Positions 21,552 to 22,268 of a DNA stretch of 22,268 bases are shown here, piece after piece. The notes under the pieces were generated by a model. The model made no database searches and was not told the DNA's origin. It saw only the letters and a list, made by a program, of their open reading frames with translations. Made by a program: the position numbers and the translations under genes. Position 1 is the stretch's first letter. The number at the start of each line of letters is the position of its first letter. The DNA is taken from positions 1 through 22,268 of the forward strand of contig CAMJIC010000012.1 of NCBI GenBank assembly GCA_946405675.1, given 5' to 3'. This DNA comes from an uncultured Clostridia bacterium (GTDB taxonomy: Bacteria > Bacillota > Clostridia > Lachnospirales > Lachnospiraceae).

Positions 21552-22268
21552 ATGTATTTGAAAAGCCGGAATAAGCGTTTCTATGGAATCAGGAGATTTT
21601 CAGTCGTTATGCTGTTGATGCTGGCGATGACAATGGTTTTTTCCACGGGAACGATCTTTGCAAAAGCGCCCCGGAAGGAGAAGGTTCATACGATTTACTG
21701 GAGGGCGGTTCTGAGAAGGGATGTCAAAAAGGGGAAAAAGGTCATAGCGGAAGCCGGAAGCAAGGTTGTTGTCATAAACCGCTATTATGGCAATGGCAGC
21801 AGTGTGATCATTTGCGGAGATGAGGATGAAAAGGTAAAGGTTCCGAATTCCTGGCTGTCGTTTCAGAAAGATCTTACTACGATAGAAAAGGAAGGAGATT
21901 ACTCTGAGGAAACTAAGGAAGCCTTCATCAATAAAAAAACAGGGGTGCGGGGAAATGAAAAGTACCTGATCTGGGTCAGCCTGGATAAGCAAAGGGTGAA
22001 TATCTTCCGCGCTTCCGGGAAGGAATGGAGACTGCACCGTGTTTACAAATGCTCTACCGGCGGTGTGCATACCCCTACCCGCGCATGCTGGACAACGGTC
22101 GGCTTCAAGCGCCCCTGGTTTGATAACCTGAAATGGTATACGGAAGTGGTTGGAGGCGGTATGCACAAATGGCCGGGCAGGATCAATCCGGCGATCTATG
22201 GAAAGCATGTTGCATCCCATGGCTGCATCCGTCTTCCGCAGGCCAATCCCGTGTTCAGCGCCTATCGC
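21552..22268 (+). CDS. secreted YkuD-type L,D-transpeptidase, paralogue 2 (cut by window end)
   Basis: The first 239 residues are visible and the frame stays open to the last base, so the gene continues past the window. A basic start and hydrophobic stretch (17-36) form a signal peptide, likely cut after IFA near residue 37. VHTIYWRAVL (45-54) matches VHSIYWKAKL of the gene at 7134, showing the two are paralogues with the same small N-terminal domain. The YkuD domain starts at YLIWVSLDKQRVNIF (138-152), has HKW at 205-207, and carries the intact catalytic ASHGCIRLP (221-229, Cys225). Such enzymes crosslink peptidoglycan or anchor polymers to it. AAGGAAAGG at about 21530-21538 serves the ATG with a rather long spacer. 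The 93-base gap before it contains only a small CCGC-AAAAA-GCGG hairpin and no clear promoter, so it may be read from the PaaK-like gene. Confidence 0.88.
   Translation, partial: MYLKSRNKRFYGIRRFSVVMLLMLAMTMVFSTGTIFAKAPRKEKVHTIYWRAVLRRDVKKGKKVIAEAGSKVVVINRYYGNGSSVIICGDEDEKVKVPNSWLSFQKDLTTIEKEGDYSEETKEAFINKKTGVRGNEKYLIWVSLDKQRVNIFRASGKEWRLHRVYKCSTGGVHTPTRACWTTVGFKRPWFDNLKWYTEVVGGGMHKWPGRINPAIYGKHVASHGCIRLPQANPVFSAYR

Overview
The window looks like Bacillota, most likely a Clostridia/Lachnospiraceae-type chromosome. GC content is moderate, ribosome sites are AGGAGG-like, TTG and GTG starts appear alongside ATG, and the genes are of kinds common there (a short DtxR-family regulator, YfhO-family membrane proteins, YkuD L,D-transpeptidases). 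All genes I can support lie on the + strand. There are no tRNA or rRNA genes, insertion sequences, phage genes or CRISPR arrays. The taxonomic guess is inference.

Layout. (1) Positions 1-433 are a structured gene-free region: a strong terminator for an unseen upstream gene, two more hairpins, a repeated motif, and a good sigma-A promoter at 308-336. (2) Positions 434-6949 hold a tightly packed unit: a DtxR-type regulator, an acyltransferase-3 membrane protein, a membrane-anchored rhodanese-like protein without its catalytic Cys, an unrecognised multi-pass protein with an acidic first outer loop, and YfhO paralogue 1. (3) Positions 6950-8064 hold a stand-alone L,D-transpeptidase gene with its own extended -10 promoter, a folded leader and two terminator-like hairpins. 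(4) Positions 8065-17686 look like one operon: YfhO paralogue 2, YfhO paralogue 3, a PLP enzyme of the D-cysteine desulfhydrase/ACC deaminase family, an ArnC/CsbB-like GT2 transferase, an ATP-grasp ligase, and two SMR-type small membrane proteins. From the PLP enzyme onward the genes overlap. (5) Positions 17687-17987 are a gene-free region with a terminator-like hairpin and a perfect 15-bp-arm palindrome. (6) Positions 17988-22268 hold a second GT2 and ATP-grasp pair, a PaaK/CapK-like adenylate-forming enzyme, and a second L,D-transpeptidase cut by the window end.

How the genes may work together. A GT2 enzyme with two C-terminal membrane helices, a paired SMR flippase and a large GT-C-like membrane protein are the three parts of an undecaprenyl-phosphate-sugar decoration route. 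Known examples are ArnC-ArnEF-ArnT on lipid A and CsbB-GtcA-YfhO on lipoteichoic acid. This locus has two GT2 enzymes, one SMR pair in place of GtcA, and three YfhO proteins. It adds carboxylate-activating enzymes (two ATP-grasp, one ANL) and a PLP enzyme. My inference is a surface-glycan decoration system in which the transferred group is an unusual sugar carrying an amide-linked amino acid or acyl group, or is built from one. The flanking L,D-transpeptidases suggest a link to the cell wall. The chemistry is not determined by the sequence.
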